Source: Adiantum capillus-veneris
Taxonomy: Eukaryota; Streptophyta; Polypodiopsida; Polypodiales; Pteridaceae
Reading direction: 5' to 3'
NCBI GenBank assembly: GCA_014529385.2
Contig: CM043968.1
Coordinates: forward strand, 132,566,018-132,630,017
Length of the DNA stretch: 64,000 bases
The notes under the pieces were generated by a model. That model worked only from the letters and a program-made list of their open reading frames with translations. It made no database searches and was not told the origin of the DNA. Positions 46,943-57,670 of the stretch are shown piece by piece (the first letter of the stretch is position 1; every line of letters starts with the position of its first letter). The position numbers were made by a program, and so were the translations under genes.

Positions 46943-47787
46943 TGTTGGGAAACAAGCAAATTGAAACACCTCTACAGCGATGTCACCCAGGAGTGTTGAA
47001 AGAGAACTACAAGACACCAAAATCTTTGAAAAATCCTTTTGAAACACCACACATCCAATAGGAGTAGACCCTTGGGAATTTACTAGCCGTCGCCCACCCA
47101 AGAGACCATGTCATATAGGAGCAAAACCCTGTCAAAGCACGGATTTACAGCACACGCCGACCAATGCATATGAAGACAAGAGCCTCTCCTTTCACAATCA
47201 AACATCACAAATCCACAATTTCAACATCAATTCCACAATTCATAGATACATGCCCTCCGAATACACACAATTTGCCACTAGGCTGCCATAGCCATAACCC
47301 TGCAGAGAACTAGTCGTAACCTGAAGAGTAAAACTCCAATTGGGGCACTTTAAATCTTGGAAAAAATATTGAAAAATGAATGGCGAGAAAGCTGAAGATG
47401 ACCAAAATTGATTCCATACGCCGCCATGAGCAAAATTGATGCGAACAGAAAGTTGTCCCAACACGACTACACGTAGAGAAGGCTAGTCGGGGCAAAAAAC
47501 TGCATCCAAAAGCACCAAGGAGACACAAAGAGCTAAAACCTGAAAATTTATGATGTTTGGCTGAAGTTTTTTTAGTTTGTACATGAGTTTTAGTTATATA
47601 CAAGTCTCACTTCAAAAAACTCACTCATGGGCACTTACAGTAGCCCGACAGCTGTCACTAGACTAGCGACTTGCAGTGCATGTAAATGCGCCCCACAAAA
47701 AGAAAACCCACACATGCTTTCGACATCGGGCGTCATGTCCATATGTACAAATTTACAAAAAACAGGGTGTCAGAAATGCGTCCAACA
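46943..47787 (-). mobile_element. 5' LTR of gypsy C (right copy)
   Basis: TGTTGGGAAAC...GTCCAACA on the plus strand. On the coding strand the LTR ends AACA and is followed within five bases by TTGGTGCCCCGCCACCGA, the probable primer-binding site (tRNA not identified). It differs from the left copy by perhaps 4 percent plus two indels. Confidence 0.88.
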
Positions 47788-47804
47788 ACGCGTACAACAT
47801 GGAC
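47788..47804 (+). mobile_element. end of copia B 3' LTR and right target duplication
   Basis: ACGCGTACAACA completes the copia LTR. TGGAC (47800-47804) repeats 33591-33595. From here the RNase H of gypsy A resumes (CACCAAGCC, the HQA of DHQALLYLVNKP). Confidence 0.9.
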
Positions 47805-48870
47805 CACCAAGCCTTATTGTACTTGGTCAACAAGCCATGGAGCACAGGAAGAATAGTGAGATGGTTCATCATTTTTCTGGAATTTTATTTCATTGTGGTT
47901 GTAAAAAATGGCACTACTCACCAAAGAGCAGATCATTTATCTAGAATTGTTTCAGGGGAACCATCTAAAGAAGTAGACATGATCTGATAGATGCATATCT
48001 GTTCTCCATGGAAGTGATACCTCGATGGTGGGAAAATATGGTATCATTGATGACCATAGCTCAAGTGGATTCACAAATACCACTTCCTATTAATTGAGCA
48101 ATCGGCTATGTATCAATTACTAGCTGGTAGGCTATACAAAAGAAATCGAGATGGAATATTTCTCTTGTGCATTAATCCTGAAGAGAAAACCCAATACCTA
48201 AGTCAAACACATATTACCATAGAAGGACTTCACTTTGCGGAAGATCAAACTATGCGATGAATCTTAAGACTTGGAGTATTTTGGACAACTATGAGGAGTG
48301 ATGTTGATTCATTTGTAAGGGATTGTCCTCAATGTAAAAAACAAACACCCCTACCTCATGTAACATTGTTCCAAATGTCGCATGTTCCTAAGTGGAGTAA
48401 CTATCTAGCTACCTACTTATCAAGCCGAACATTTCTTGAGGATATGAGTAAACACCGTCAAAGAGAAATTGAAACTGAAGAAGGAGATTATGCTCTTATT
48501 GGAAACCAACTGTATCGGAGAGGTAAGGACCAACATCTACGTCTTTGTGCAAATGAAGACGAGTGCATTCCAATTATAGAACAAGCACATGCTGGATTAG
48601 CTGGAGGTCACTTTTCTAGTGAGACCACCGCAAGAGAAATCTTGATGGCAGGCATATGGGGGCTAACACTTTTTGCAGATGCCAAAGAGTATATTCGGAG
48701 ATGTGATGCTTGTGAACAAGAAAATATCCCAACACGTGTAAATAGCATGCCCTTAAGACTAATGATGGGGGCTAGAGCTTTCACAAAATGGGGTATATAT
48801 TTTGTTGGGCCAATACAACCACCTCCTTATAGAACCCAAGCTCAATTTATCATTGTAGCTACGCGCTATT
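47805..48870 (+). pseudogene. gypsy A RNase H end and two tandem H2C2 modules
   Basis: HQALLYLVNKP and HQRADHLSR end the RNase H. Two related modules then follow. Module 1 has YQLLAGRLYKRNRDGIF, THITIEGLH and CPQC. Module 2 has YALIGNQLYRRGKDQHLRLC, AHAGLAGGH and CDAC. The first His codons are at 48210-48212 and 48588-48590, exactly 378 bp apart. Both have HX6H then CX2C. Module 1 contains a TGA (CGA-type) near 48260. Confidence 0.82.
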
Positions 48871-49660
48871 TGACCAAGTGATCCGAGGCTAAAGCAACTC
48901 AAAAGAATGATGCCAGAACCACCACCGCATTCTTATATGAGTATGTATTGACAAGATATGGATTGTGAATAGAAATTTTCAATGATAGGGGAACTCATTT
49001 CCTCAATGAGTTAATGGAGTATCTTCTTAATGAATTTATGGTCATCCATAACAAATCAGCTCCCTATCACCCACAAGCAAATGGACAAGCTGAGCATATG
49101 AACAAGATTCTTAGCTCGGTATCAACTAAAGTGGCTAGTTCAGGAAGGACAAACTGGGAAATGAATCTCCATGCTGCTCTATGGGCTTATTGAGTTTCAT
49201 CCAAAACAACTGTAAATGCTACACCCTTTAACCTTGTTTATGGTCTTGATGCCATATTGCCAATAGAATTTCTATTGCCGACACTAAGGGTAGCTAAGGA
49301 TCTTGAGTGGACTGGACATGAATTGTCAGAGAGACTTGAAGATTTAGAGGAGCTAGATGAGCAAAGGCTAACTACTGTAGCTCACATCTATGCACAAAAG
49401 CGAAAACAAAAACAATTTTTTGATTCCCACTAATTACAAAAATCTTCCAAAAAGGGGAATTAGTTTTAGTATAGTTCCTTAAGCAACACATTTCCAAGTT
49501 CAAGAAAAAGAGAAACGGACCGTTTATCATTGAAGATGTATCTCCAAGTGGAGCAGTTAAGTTGTCCACCCTAGATGGTGAACCAATGGCTAATTGGATT
49601 AGTGGATGTCATTTAAAGAAGTACAATTTTCCACTAACCAATGAATTGCTAGAAAGGATG
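48771..49660 (+). pseudogene. gypsy A integrase core and C-terminus
   Basis: Core motifs: FTKWGIYFVGP, where the first catalytic Asp is Tyr (D keeps WGLDFVGP); FNDRGTHFLNE with the second Asp; and GQAEHMNKI with the Glu. Stops include TGA after YLTK (TGG-to-TGA) and TGA in LWAY*VSSK (probably from CGA). The C-terminal part (VYGLDAILPIEFLLPTLRVAK, GHELSERLEDLEELDE) is well preserved and closely matches D. Confidence 0.85.
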
Positions 49661-49669
49661 CATGCAGCT

Positions 49670-50930
49670 AAGCAAAGGAAGATAAAACAAAAGAAGGTTA
49701 TTGATTAAGCCCAAGAAGAAGCTCGTCTTTGAGTACTCAAAAGAAAAGCTGCTCTCAAGAATCAAGAAATACCTATTCCCATCAACACCCTGGAAATAGA
49801 TGACCGACAATGGGAATTGACAAAAGATGCATTGTCAACAGAGATGATGGATGGTTAGATGGAATGGACCTTCGCATCAAAGTACAGCTCAATAATGATA
49901 GCACGAATGCATTGGTCGACACATGAGCTCGAGTAAATACAGTCAGTTATTCCACGTACAAGAAAGAAACAAGTCACTCTTTGACAACGGGAATAGTGAC
50001 TATTAAAGGATGAAATAAGAATGCAACACCAACATTAAGAGTAGTGAACTTAAACATGTTAGTACATGGATGTTCATGTCCTCATTAGTTTGTATGCTTA
50101 CCAGATGAACACATGAATGAGACAATGATTCTTGAAATCTCATGGATACGGACATACAAGGCAGTACCGAATTGGGATGTAAATCAACTCAAGCTATCAC
50201 CTAAAGGCGGACAACTCATTGTTCCAATCGCACCAAGCAAGGAGGAAAGGAAAGGAAGTTACCAGTAGAGCAAACCACAAAGAAATCAATCTTTTCCATC
50301 CTATCAACAAGCAAATGCTACAAGTAGCATGCAAGGAGTCAGGAAAATTTGGGTACCAAAAGCACAGTTTAGGGACAAGCTGATTCAAATCTGGGTACAA
50401 AAACATCATTGACAATACCACAAATGATTCCAAAGATCAAAACACAAAGAGGAGCACCTCCGAACAAGGAGCCTAACATGAAATGGATTTGGAAGAAAAA
50501 GGAGCACTTATCTTCTTCGCAAACTGTAATACCAATCAAGCAATGGAGAGTTAAGTCTCAGAAGACTCAACCACGACATTCTACACCAAGAAAACCAAAA
50601 TATCTATGGCGGGAAAAAGCTCAGCAACAACCATTGTTGATACCAATAGCTTAGGCAATCACCATGCTAAAGAATCTTGATGATACAATCAAGCAAAGAG
50701 CACACAAGCTACAAGATTTGCTCTTTGGAAGACAACATAAAAAAGCCTCAACATCGGAAATCCTTGAGTTAATTACTCAAGACCCAACTCTTGCACAGCA
50801 TAATGGTTTTAATTGCATTGCTCTTCAAAGAGTGGTAGAGCCAACCAAGGCTATGCATAGACAGGATTGTTCAACCCATGTACACAGTCGTCGCAGAGTA
50901 CGCCATCTAGGAGGGGTGGAAGGACACTAA
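49670..50930 (+). pseudogene. gypsy A second retropepsin and W-x-x-K tail
   Basis: TNALVDT*ARVNTVSY at about 49905-49950 matches the DTGA core of the equivalent region of D, with the Gly codon turned into TGA. Further on, RKIWVPKAQF, LIQIWVQK, MKWIWKKK and KYLWREK repeat the tryptophan-lysine motif. The last part, TIKQRAHKLQDLL (50664 on), matches TIKQRAAELQLLL at the end of D. Collinearity shows that all three modules belong to one family. Confidence 0.7.
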
Positions 50931-50944
50931 GTAATTAAGGGCAA

Positions 50945-51811
50945 TGTTTGAAGAGGGAGGAAAAAGTTTGATGTTAACGTGTGATTTTTGCAAAATTACC
51001 TAATAATGCGCTTATAAATCATCAACAGGGAAAATTTGATTGATGATATCTCCCCGATGAAATAAATAGTGTACATGCTATCAGAAAATCATCAAAAAAA
51101 ATAGTCCTTTTTTGATATTTTTTTTTATCATTTTTCTTGATATTGAGACTTAAAAATGGAGAAATCCAACAAAAAAACAATAAAGCTGTGTTTTTCAATG
51201 GATTTTCTTAATTGTTGGATTTTTATTTTTCTTTTTTAGCATTTTTTTTTCAATACACAACTCAAAAATTAATAATGAATAGCAAATGAGCTCAGATGGA
51301 AAAACTAAAGACACGCTGATGATCAGTAAGACAAGGCAAACAAGCACAAAAAAATTCAATCAAATCGATCAATAATCAAGTGCTTCATGGAATGAGAAAG
51401 AGATTAGCTACACATAGATACTGATAAACCTAAGTTTCGCCCACTTTTGGATTATGAACTGTTGGTCTATCGCGACAGTATTCGAGATAGCTACGGTTCA
51501 AATCTGGTGAGATTAGACTTATAGGTAAGTATGTCCTAGTGAGAGGATGATGCCTAGTAAGTTTGATGAGATTCCGAGTTCATTGGACGTGTAAACGGTG
51601 TTCTGAGCGTTTAGGGATAGAGTGGGTTGCATTCTACCAGGGTTAGTGATTGATGCATCATAAAAGTGCGTATGTGTAGATTGGTCTCAGCCTGACAAGG
51701 TAACGAGATTGCCTACATGCACCTACGGGTTAGTCGTGTCATCGAATGATAAGTATGTTGTCTGTGTCGTGCTCGTGAGTATGAATAGGGGAGTAGTTTT
51801 TCCCTAAAACA
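50945..51811 (+). mobile_element. LTR-like sequence between gypsy A and gypsy D
   Basis: Begins GGGCAATGTTTG, as the 3' end of D does at 63302, and ends AAAACA directly before D's PBS. It may be the 3' LTR of A, the 5' LTR of D, or one shared LTR joining two head-to-tail elements. A short match to the 3' LTR of D (CAGATGGAAA...GATCAG near 51290 and 63665) supports relatedness. The rest does not align well by eye. A degenerate GTCTATCGCGA palindrome lies at 51466. Confidence 0.55.
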
Positions 51812-51812
51812 T

Positions 51813-51830
51813 TGGCGTCGCTTCCGGGGA
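51813..51830 (+). other. primer-binding site of gypsy D
   Basis: TGGCGTCGCTTCCGGGGA is a diverged match (three mismatches) to the complement of plant tRNA-Asp. It lies one base after the LTR end AAAACA and parallels the PBS of A. Confidence 0.75.
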
Positions 51831-52336
51831 CACAAGACCTTAAGTAGGGAGATCTACATCACTCGTGTGATGGTTAGCTTACTTTAGTTTTGACTAGAGA
51901 GAGCTTAAACTTTTAGAACAAGATCTAGGATAGAGTATCCTGAGGTCTAGTGGATAGCTAGGAAGCCTGTGTCTTGCCGAAGGTCTGCGACTAGTTAGAT
52001 TTAGTTAAATAGGATAATGTGGAGTTATGGTTTTTGGTTTTGAGTGCTTGTTATACTTGTGAAGAAATAGAGTAGAAAAACACTATAAAACCGCAAAAAA
52101 CAAACAAAAAAAAGAAACAAGTGATTTTCATAAGGAAACACTAAGTGAACCTAAAGAGGCCAAGATGAGATATCACCATTAGCCAAGGGTAAACTGACTG
52201 TGTCATGAGGTATGACTGATGTGCACAAGTTTAAGATGCAGTGTCATCAAATTTGCATCACTTCAAGTGCAATGGAGTTGTGAATTGTCAGAGAAAAGTG
52301 AAATTTGCGAAGTGCTTGAGTTTGAGGTCAAAATAA

Positions 52337-53050
52337 GTCCAAACTTCATAAAACTTGGGGGATAGACTTATATGGACACAGGGAACAAGACATTGCAAAA
52401 ACAGACAAAAAATTAAGTCCCCATTGCTCACTGCCTGGTCTATCGCGATAGACTGGTGAAGGTGGTGTTTGTCTAGCAACAAGCAAAAAACCCTTATACC
52501 ACAAGCTTAACACATCAATACAAGGGTACTCACAAAAATTGAGTGAATTTGAACACCAATTTTGACCCCAAAACTTCAAAACTGGTGTTTGGAGTCTGAA
52601 TTCAGAGACAAGGGCAAGAAGTCTTTGACCAAATGTCCAAACAGTGCCAAAATTGGTCAATGCACTACACAAGGGGAGGCTAAACCAACTGTGGAGAAAA
52701 CTTTGGAAAACAGCTGAAAATGGAGAAAGTGCTGAGTCTATCGCGATAGACCAAGGAAATTTCTGCTGGAGAAATTTTCTTTCATATTTTCCCTAGAGAG
52801 AGCTTTATCAGGGCCTAAATAGCAGACACACCAAAATTCAAGGCATTTAGATCATTGAAGGTCAAGCTGAGGGTCAGATAGAGAATCAAGCTCCGACTGA
52901 AATACTAAAATGGGACCAAAACCCAACCCAAGTGTCCAAACTTCACAAAACTTGGGGGATAGGCTATAGAGGGTAACTGGAACTCAAGGGTAAAGTCACA
53001 ATTTTGAATTGACTTGTGCCAGAGCAAACTGTCAGTCTATCGCGATAGAC
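52337..53050 (+). repeat. leader repeat array of gypsy D with perfect palindromes
   Basis: Three units of 298-299 bp. The phrase GTCCAAACTTCATAAAACTT or a relative starts at 52337, 52635 and 52934. Exactly 101 nt later in each comes the perfect 16-bp palindrome GTCTATCGCGATAGAC, at 52438-52453, 52736-52751 and 53035-53050. The sequence between is diverged, so the phrase and palindrome stand out as the conserved parts. The array lies in the untranslated leader between PBS and gag. Confidence 0.92.
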
Positions 53051-53332
53051 TAAGGAAGTAGTGAATCAGACACTTTTTGCAATTTGTGAGTATACTGCTA
53101 GGACATACTCTCTATATAGATCCCAGCCGTCATTTCATAATTGAAATTGGACCACCAGAAGATTGACTAAGTGGTTGTTGTATATACTAGAAAGATTTTT
53201 TGGTAATTCAGGGAAAACACTTGTGAACAGACTAACCATCCTTGTGTAGATCCGAGAAGGAGGTCATCACAAAGCTATACAGGAAGAAGGAGTCCAGGTA
53301 AGCTTTAAGTTTGCAACAAAACTTTCATTATT

Positions 53333-55507
53333 ATGTATTTAAGGTCAGGATCCTTTGTTAAGTCGGGAGCTAAAAGTGTCAAAAGTCAAATTAGCACCAC
53401 ATCCACAGAAGAGAGTGTAACTCAGACGAGACTAGACCCATTGGCACCAATCATTGAAGAGGGTAGTGATACTGACACTTCATCGGAAAAGTCCTTCTTC
53501 ATGATGGTGAGTCAACAGCCAGTAGGTTTCAACGGTGAAGGACCAATGCCAGGAGGGAGCACCTCCCTACATCCTTTAAACGAAACCCAGTTCACTATAA
53601 TCTTCTTGGAAGGAACTAACTCGAGGGGAACCCTAGTCTATTCTGACTATCGGGGACGCAAGTGTATTTGTATTGAAGAAAGACCGGCTCAGAGACTAGA
53701 GATAATTCGAGTCTACGATGATGGAGACAGATTCAGAGACGAAAAGGGAAACCACTATCTGATAGTGAGTAACCCTGAGAATTACAACAGATATGGGGAT
53801 AACGTGGCAAAAGGGGAAATGGTTTGAGAAACCCAAGAACCGCCTCCTAACATTGATCGACCTGGAGCGCTTTTTATGTATGATAAGAAAACAACCAGGG
53901 TCCCAACCTATAATGAGAATGTAGGGATTTACAAGCATGAAAGCGAGGGAATATTCTCTTACTTTCGATGCAAGTAACCCTACCCAAATGAATTAGGCAA
54001 AGACAAGGTTCTTTACTTATTTTCTTATGAAACTGCTATGGGGAAGGATATTGTTTTTGTTGACAGATACGGGCGAGAATACAAACGTATTCTCCCAGAA
54101 GAGATTGAAAAGGCAACAGTTCCGGGAGCATCGACCTATGGCCCCGACGAGGTACCAAGAGCCACCTACACCCCTAGCAAGTCGACTAATCCCTTTTCAG
54201 AAGAGTATGACGTTACTTCACATTCTACCCGACCACCGACGTCCAACTACCAGGACCAGCCAGCTACTCAGCAATCACTGCAAGCATGGCTTCGACAGAG
54301 TGCTACATTAGAACAAGACCGAACCTGAGAGGGTTATCAAAACGCACGAGGGTTAAGGGATTTACAAGAACCACCACTCTATGCACAGTATCAAGGAGAG
54401 AGTAAGCCAAAGACTCAGGGGTCAATTGAGCTTGGAAGAACACCCTGAGAATGAGTTCGGAGAGATGAACCATCTCTCACGAGAACTGCTAAAAATTATG
54501 GATTAGGAGCACCATTGGGAGAGGAACCTAAGGACTACAAGAGACCAGAGGAGGTATATCGACTAGGACGGGGAGATCCCATGATGAGATTTGGAGACCA
54601 TCGTAGAATTAGACCTTCTCAAGTGCAAAAATGGGTAAACAAGAAATATACGGGAAGCAAGGATCCAAGAGATCATGTAGCAGCCTTTGTGCGTGTAATT
54701 AGAGCTGAAGAGGTGCTAGACTTTCCTACCCAATTTGCAGGATTCCGTTTAACCTTAGAGGATGATGCGGCTACATGGTTTGACTCGGTGGAGTGAAGAG
54801 ACTTTGATTCTATGGAGGAAGTGTTTGACGAGTTTATCGAGGAATTCTCACAAAGGGGGATAGCTCATAATAGAGTCTCGCAAATCCATAAATTCAAACA
54901 GAAAGATGGAGAGTCCGTGCGGAAGGCCGCCCTCTGATTAAAAAGATATGTTAAGTTCTGTCCCGTGGAAGAACTGCCAACTCAGTCCAGAATTATGCTT
55001 ATATTTATCCAAGGACTAAGGAATGCAGATCTTCAAAAGGACTTACATATGAAAAGGAGCACTACGTTGAATGATTTAACCAAGGAAGCTCTATACCTTG
55101 TGGACAATTGTGCGGTCTACAAAGAGGGTGAGTTCAAGGATCTTGACGATGATTCTTCCTCACAACAAAGCGGAGGCAAGTTTGCTAAGACAACACTGAA
55201 GGGGGAAGTAGCGGTAAGCCAAGAGCAGCTTGTAGAGAAAGTGCTTAAAAAGATTAACTTGTATTCCAAACCACAAGCTAAACAACCAAAATGGTGTGCA
55301 ATTGAACAAAAATGGACAAACCATGGGATGGAGGAGTGTTATTATAACAAGGGATATGTGAGAGAACGACCATATGCTCCGCAAGCTCAGGCAACATCTC
55401 CTCAAGTCCCACCAATGCCTAGATATCAAACAGGCAACCTACCAGGACCTGTAGGCGTAGAAAGACCACAACCAGTGTTGGGACAACAACCACCTCTACC
55501 AGGATTA
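53333..55507 (+). pseudogene. gypsy D gag
   Basis: Starts MYLRSGSFVKSGAK. Stops fall at 53827 (TGA), near 54326, 54796 (SVE then TGA) and near 54938 (AAL then TGA). The capsid core is DPRDHVAAFVRVIRAEEVLDF, DDAATWFDSVE, HKFKQKDGESVRK, and LIFIQGLRNADLQKDLHMK, the usual gypsy gag order. The end is proline- and glutamine-rich. Most stops look like CGA-to-TGA changes. Confidence 0.82.
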
Positions 55508-55561
55508 TGACCAGTCGGCATAAGATACACACCCACAGTAACTGAGTCGGACGAAAAGGCT

Positions 55562-56746
55562 TTGGTACCTATGCATGCATACTACGACGAGCCCAATGGA
55601 TATGCGGCGAACTCTATCTATTATCCACCGGACGAACCCTCTACACCAGAACCATGGAGCATGATAGGAAATACAGGACCACCAACTGCTGCACAGGCAA
55701 CGGGAGAAGGAGGATATAGCCTGGATGAAAGAACACTGTTGTTCATAGCCAATGGAGACATGAGCGGGCAAAGAATTGCACACCAGCAAAGAGGAGCCCC
55801 AGGAGCACCTCAACAGCCTAAAGGACCATGCTATAAGTGTGGAGAAGACTGTTGGCTGAGGGACTGCCCTCATGACGAAATCATTAGGGTCAACGCATAT
55901 TGCACGAAGTGTGGAATTACTCACTTGATCCCTGATTGCCCTAAAAACTCGAGCAAAGGAGCAAAAACTACCTTGAATATGCTGGGAGCGCTACCGTGCA
56001 GTGGAGGGTCAGAAAATGAAACTCCGATTCCTGTTAAGGTCTTGACGAGAGCCCAAGCAAGGAAAAATGACAATCAGCCCAAGAGTAACAATCAAAATCA
56101 AGAAGAAATCAAGACTGACAAGTCTAGCGTCAGTCGTGATAATCCTTGGAAAGAACGAAGAGCAAAAATGAAAGCTAGACGTGAGCGAAAACAAAAAGAT
56201 GTAGAAGCTGAGCTAACGATAGCTCGAGAGCAACTTAAACAGCAAAGAGAGTCCGACTCTCTAAAATCAACGGAAGGACCAAAGAGTGCAAGCTCAGGAG
56301 GGTCGGTATTGGTACATAAGATCAGTGAACCCTTAGATGCAATCTTGCAAGCATATGAAGCAAGATTGAAGAACAGACAGACCCTAGAGCAAAGGTGGAT
56401 GACATATCCATATCCAGAGATAGAAAATAAGAGACTAGAGATGTGCAAACAGCTGATTGAAATTGCACAAGCTTTACTGGAGCCTCCACCTATGGAAGCA
56501 GGAGATAGAGTAATCAAACCACCAAACAATGAAACACCTCACAAAACTGAACAAAGGATACCCGACAAGATAGAAAACATTAAATCCTTGCCGGATGTAG
56601 AGGATGCAAAAGACGTACCTAATAGCACTGATGAATCACTAAAATATTTTCCACCATATTCCCCTATTGTGGAAGAAAATTGGCCTGAAGAGCTATGGGA
56701 AACGGTGCGAAAAGCTCAAGAAAAATATGAGACAAAAACAGTCTAG
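55562..56746 (+). pseudogene. gypsy D nucleocapsid and basic linker
   Basis: An open frame with two knuckles. CYKCGEDCWLRDC has Cys where the zinc-binding His is expected. CTKCGITHLIPDC has one residue fewer than usual between the second Cys and His. A highly charged, probably helical segment follows (RRAKMKARRERKQKD, REQLKQQRES). In frame terms it is a continuation of gag-pol after a stop near 55507. Confidence 0.75.
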
Positions 56747-56770
56747 TCAGCGCCTTTCTCGGAGCTGAAC

Positions 56771-57631
56771 TTGAATAAGACTCCATCGGATTTGGACGTT
56801 AAATCATTTCAAGGGGATAATGGTTCAGTTGCATCCGAAGATAGCAGACCACAATCTCTCAGAACTTTGCCATCATATATGGGGGACTATGAGGCAAGGT
56901 CAGAAATTCGAAGAGTACCTTCTCAGAGAATAGGCGGTTCGAATCAATTGGACACTAAAATCCTGACACACTTATTGACCACTCCGGTCAAGTGTACAAT
57001 CACATTGGCAGAATTGTTAAAAATTAGGCCAAGCATGTGGACGGAAGTGGGCAAATGTCTTGAAAAATTTGGCATAAGGACGCCTCTTAAGTTCTTCAAA
57101 ACCGAGCTTAATGACACAGAACCGAAGAAAGTCAACACTAGACCAGTGCCACTCAACAAGGTAGGAGAGTATTGTGAGGGTGAAGACGGCAACACGACCC
57201 TACCAGTTGAGTATAATGGCATAGAGACTAAGGCAATACTTGATAGTGGAGCTGGCATTGCCATTGCGACCAAATTGCTATGGGAAAAATGGGGAAAACC
57301 AGCAATATGAACAACTAGAATGAAATTGCAACTGGCGGATGGGCACATAGAAAGGCCTATAGGATTGCTTGAGGCAATTGTGGTATCTTCATATGGCATA
57401 GAGTATGAACATACCTTTGCCATAGTAGATTTCGGCAAGAAGAACAACTATGAAATTATCCTTGGTAGGCCGTTCATGAGGCAACTCAAAATGGTGCAGG
57501 ACTGGGGGTATGATTATTTGTATTTAAGACATGCTGAAACTACTACACGCCTAAACATGAAAAATCATAGCTACCATGATGTCACAAGAACCCCTGTGGA
57601 AGAATTTGACTCAGCCACCATTAGTGGATGA
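56771..57631 (+). pseudogene. gypsy D protease
   Basis: ETKAILDSGAGIAIATK holds the catalytic Asp (codon 57242-57244). A TGA follows GKPAI at 57308-57310. The domain then continues with KLQLADGHIERPIGLLE, IEYEHTFAIVDFGKK and EIILGRPFMRQL. This is the ordinary gypsy retropepsin between gag and RT, distinct from the second one near 62125. Confidence 0.85.
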
Positions 57632-57670
57632 GAAGTCCCAGCGTGGCTTTGTAAGAAAAAAGAGATATGG

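Larger units (their letters stand above)
40685..47787 (-). mobile_element. Ty3/gypsy element C, inserted in the LTR of copia B
   Basis: A minus-strand element of about 7.1 kb with two recognisable LTRs of about 862 and 845 bp. Between them, in coding order, are gag with a canonical knuckle, protease, RT-RNase H, a second archaeal-type RNase H, and integrase. The extra RNase H points to the Tat/Retand-like side of plant gypsy elements. It is the youngest layer of the nest. A clean target duplication was not found. Confidence 0.92.
33596..47799 (+). mobile_element. Ty1/copia element B, inserted in gypsy A
   Basis: Bounded by TGGAC target duplications. It has a 5' LTR of 208 bp, an iMet PBS, an unusually long leader, gag, protease, integrase, RT and RNase H, a short PPT-like AAGTGGCAGGT, then a 3' LTR that is itself interrupted by gypsy C (40685-47787). 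By eye the LTRs differ at about 13 of 200 sites. Several stops and frameshifts make it non-autonomous. Confidence 0.92.
25546..50944 (+). mobile_element. Ty3/gypsy element A, split by nested insertions
   Basis: Order on the plus strand: tRNA-Asp-type PBS, a ~1.9 kb leader, gag, protease, linker, RT and RNase H up to 33590. The coding continues after the nested B/C insertion at 47805 with the rest of RNase H, two tandem H2C2 zinc-binding modules, integrase, a second retropepsin and a W-x-x-K tail. Similar all along to element D at 51.8-63.3 kb. Many stops and frameshifts. It is the oldest of the nested set because B sits inside it. Confidence 0.88.
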
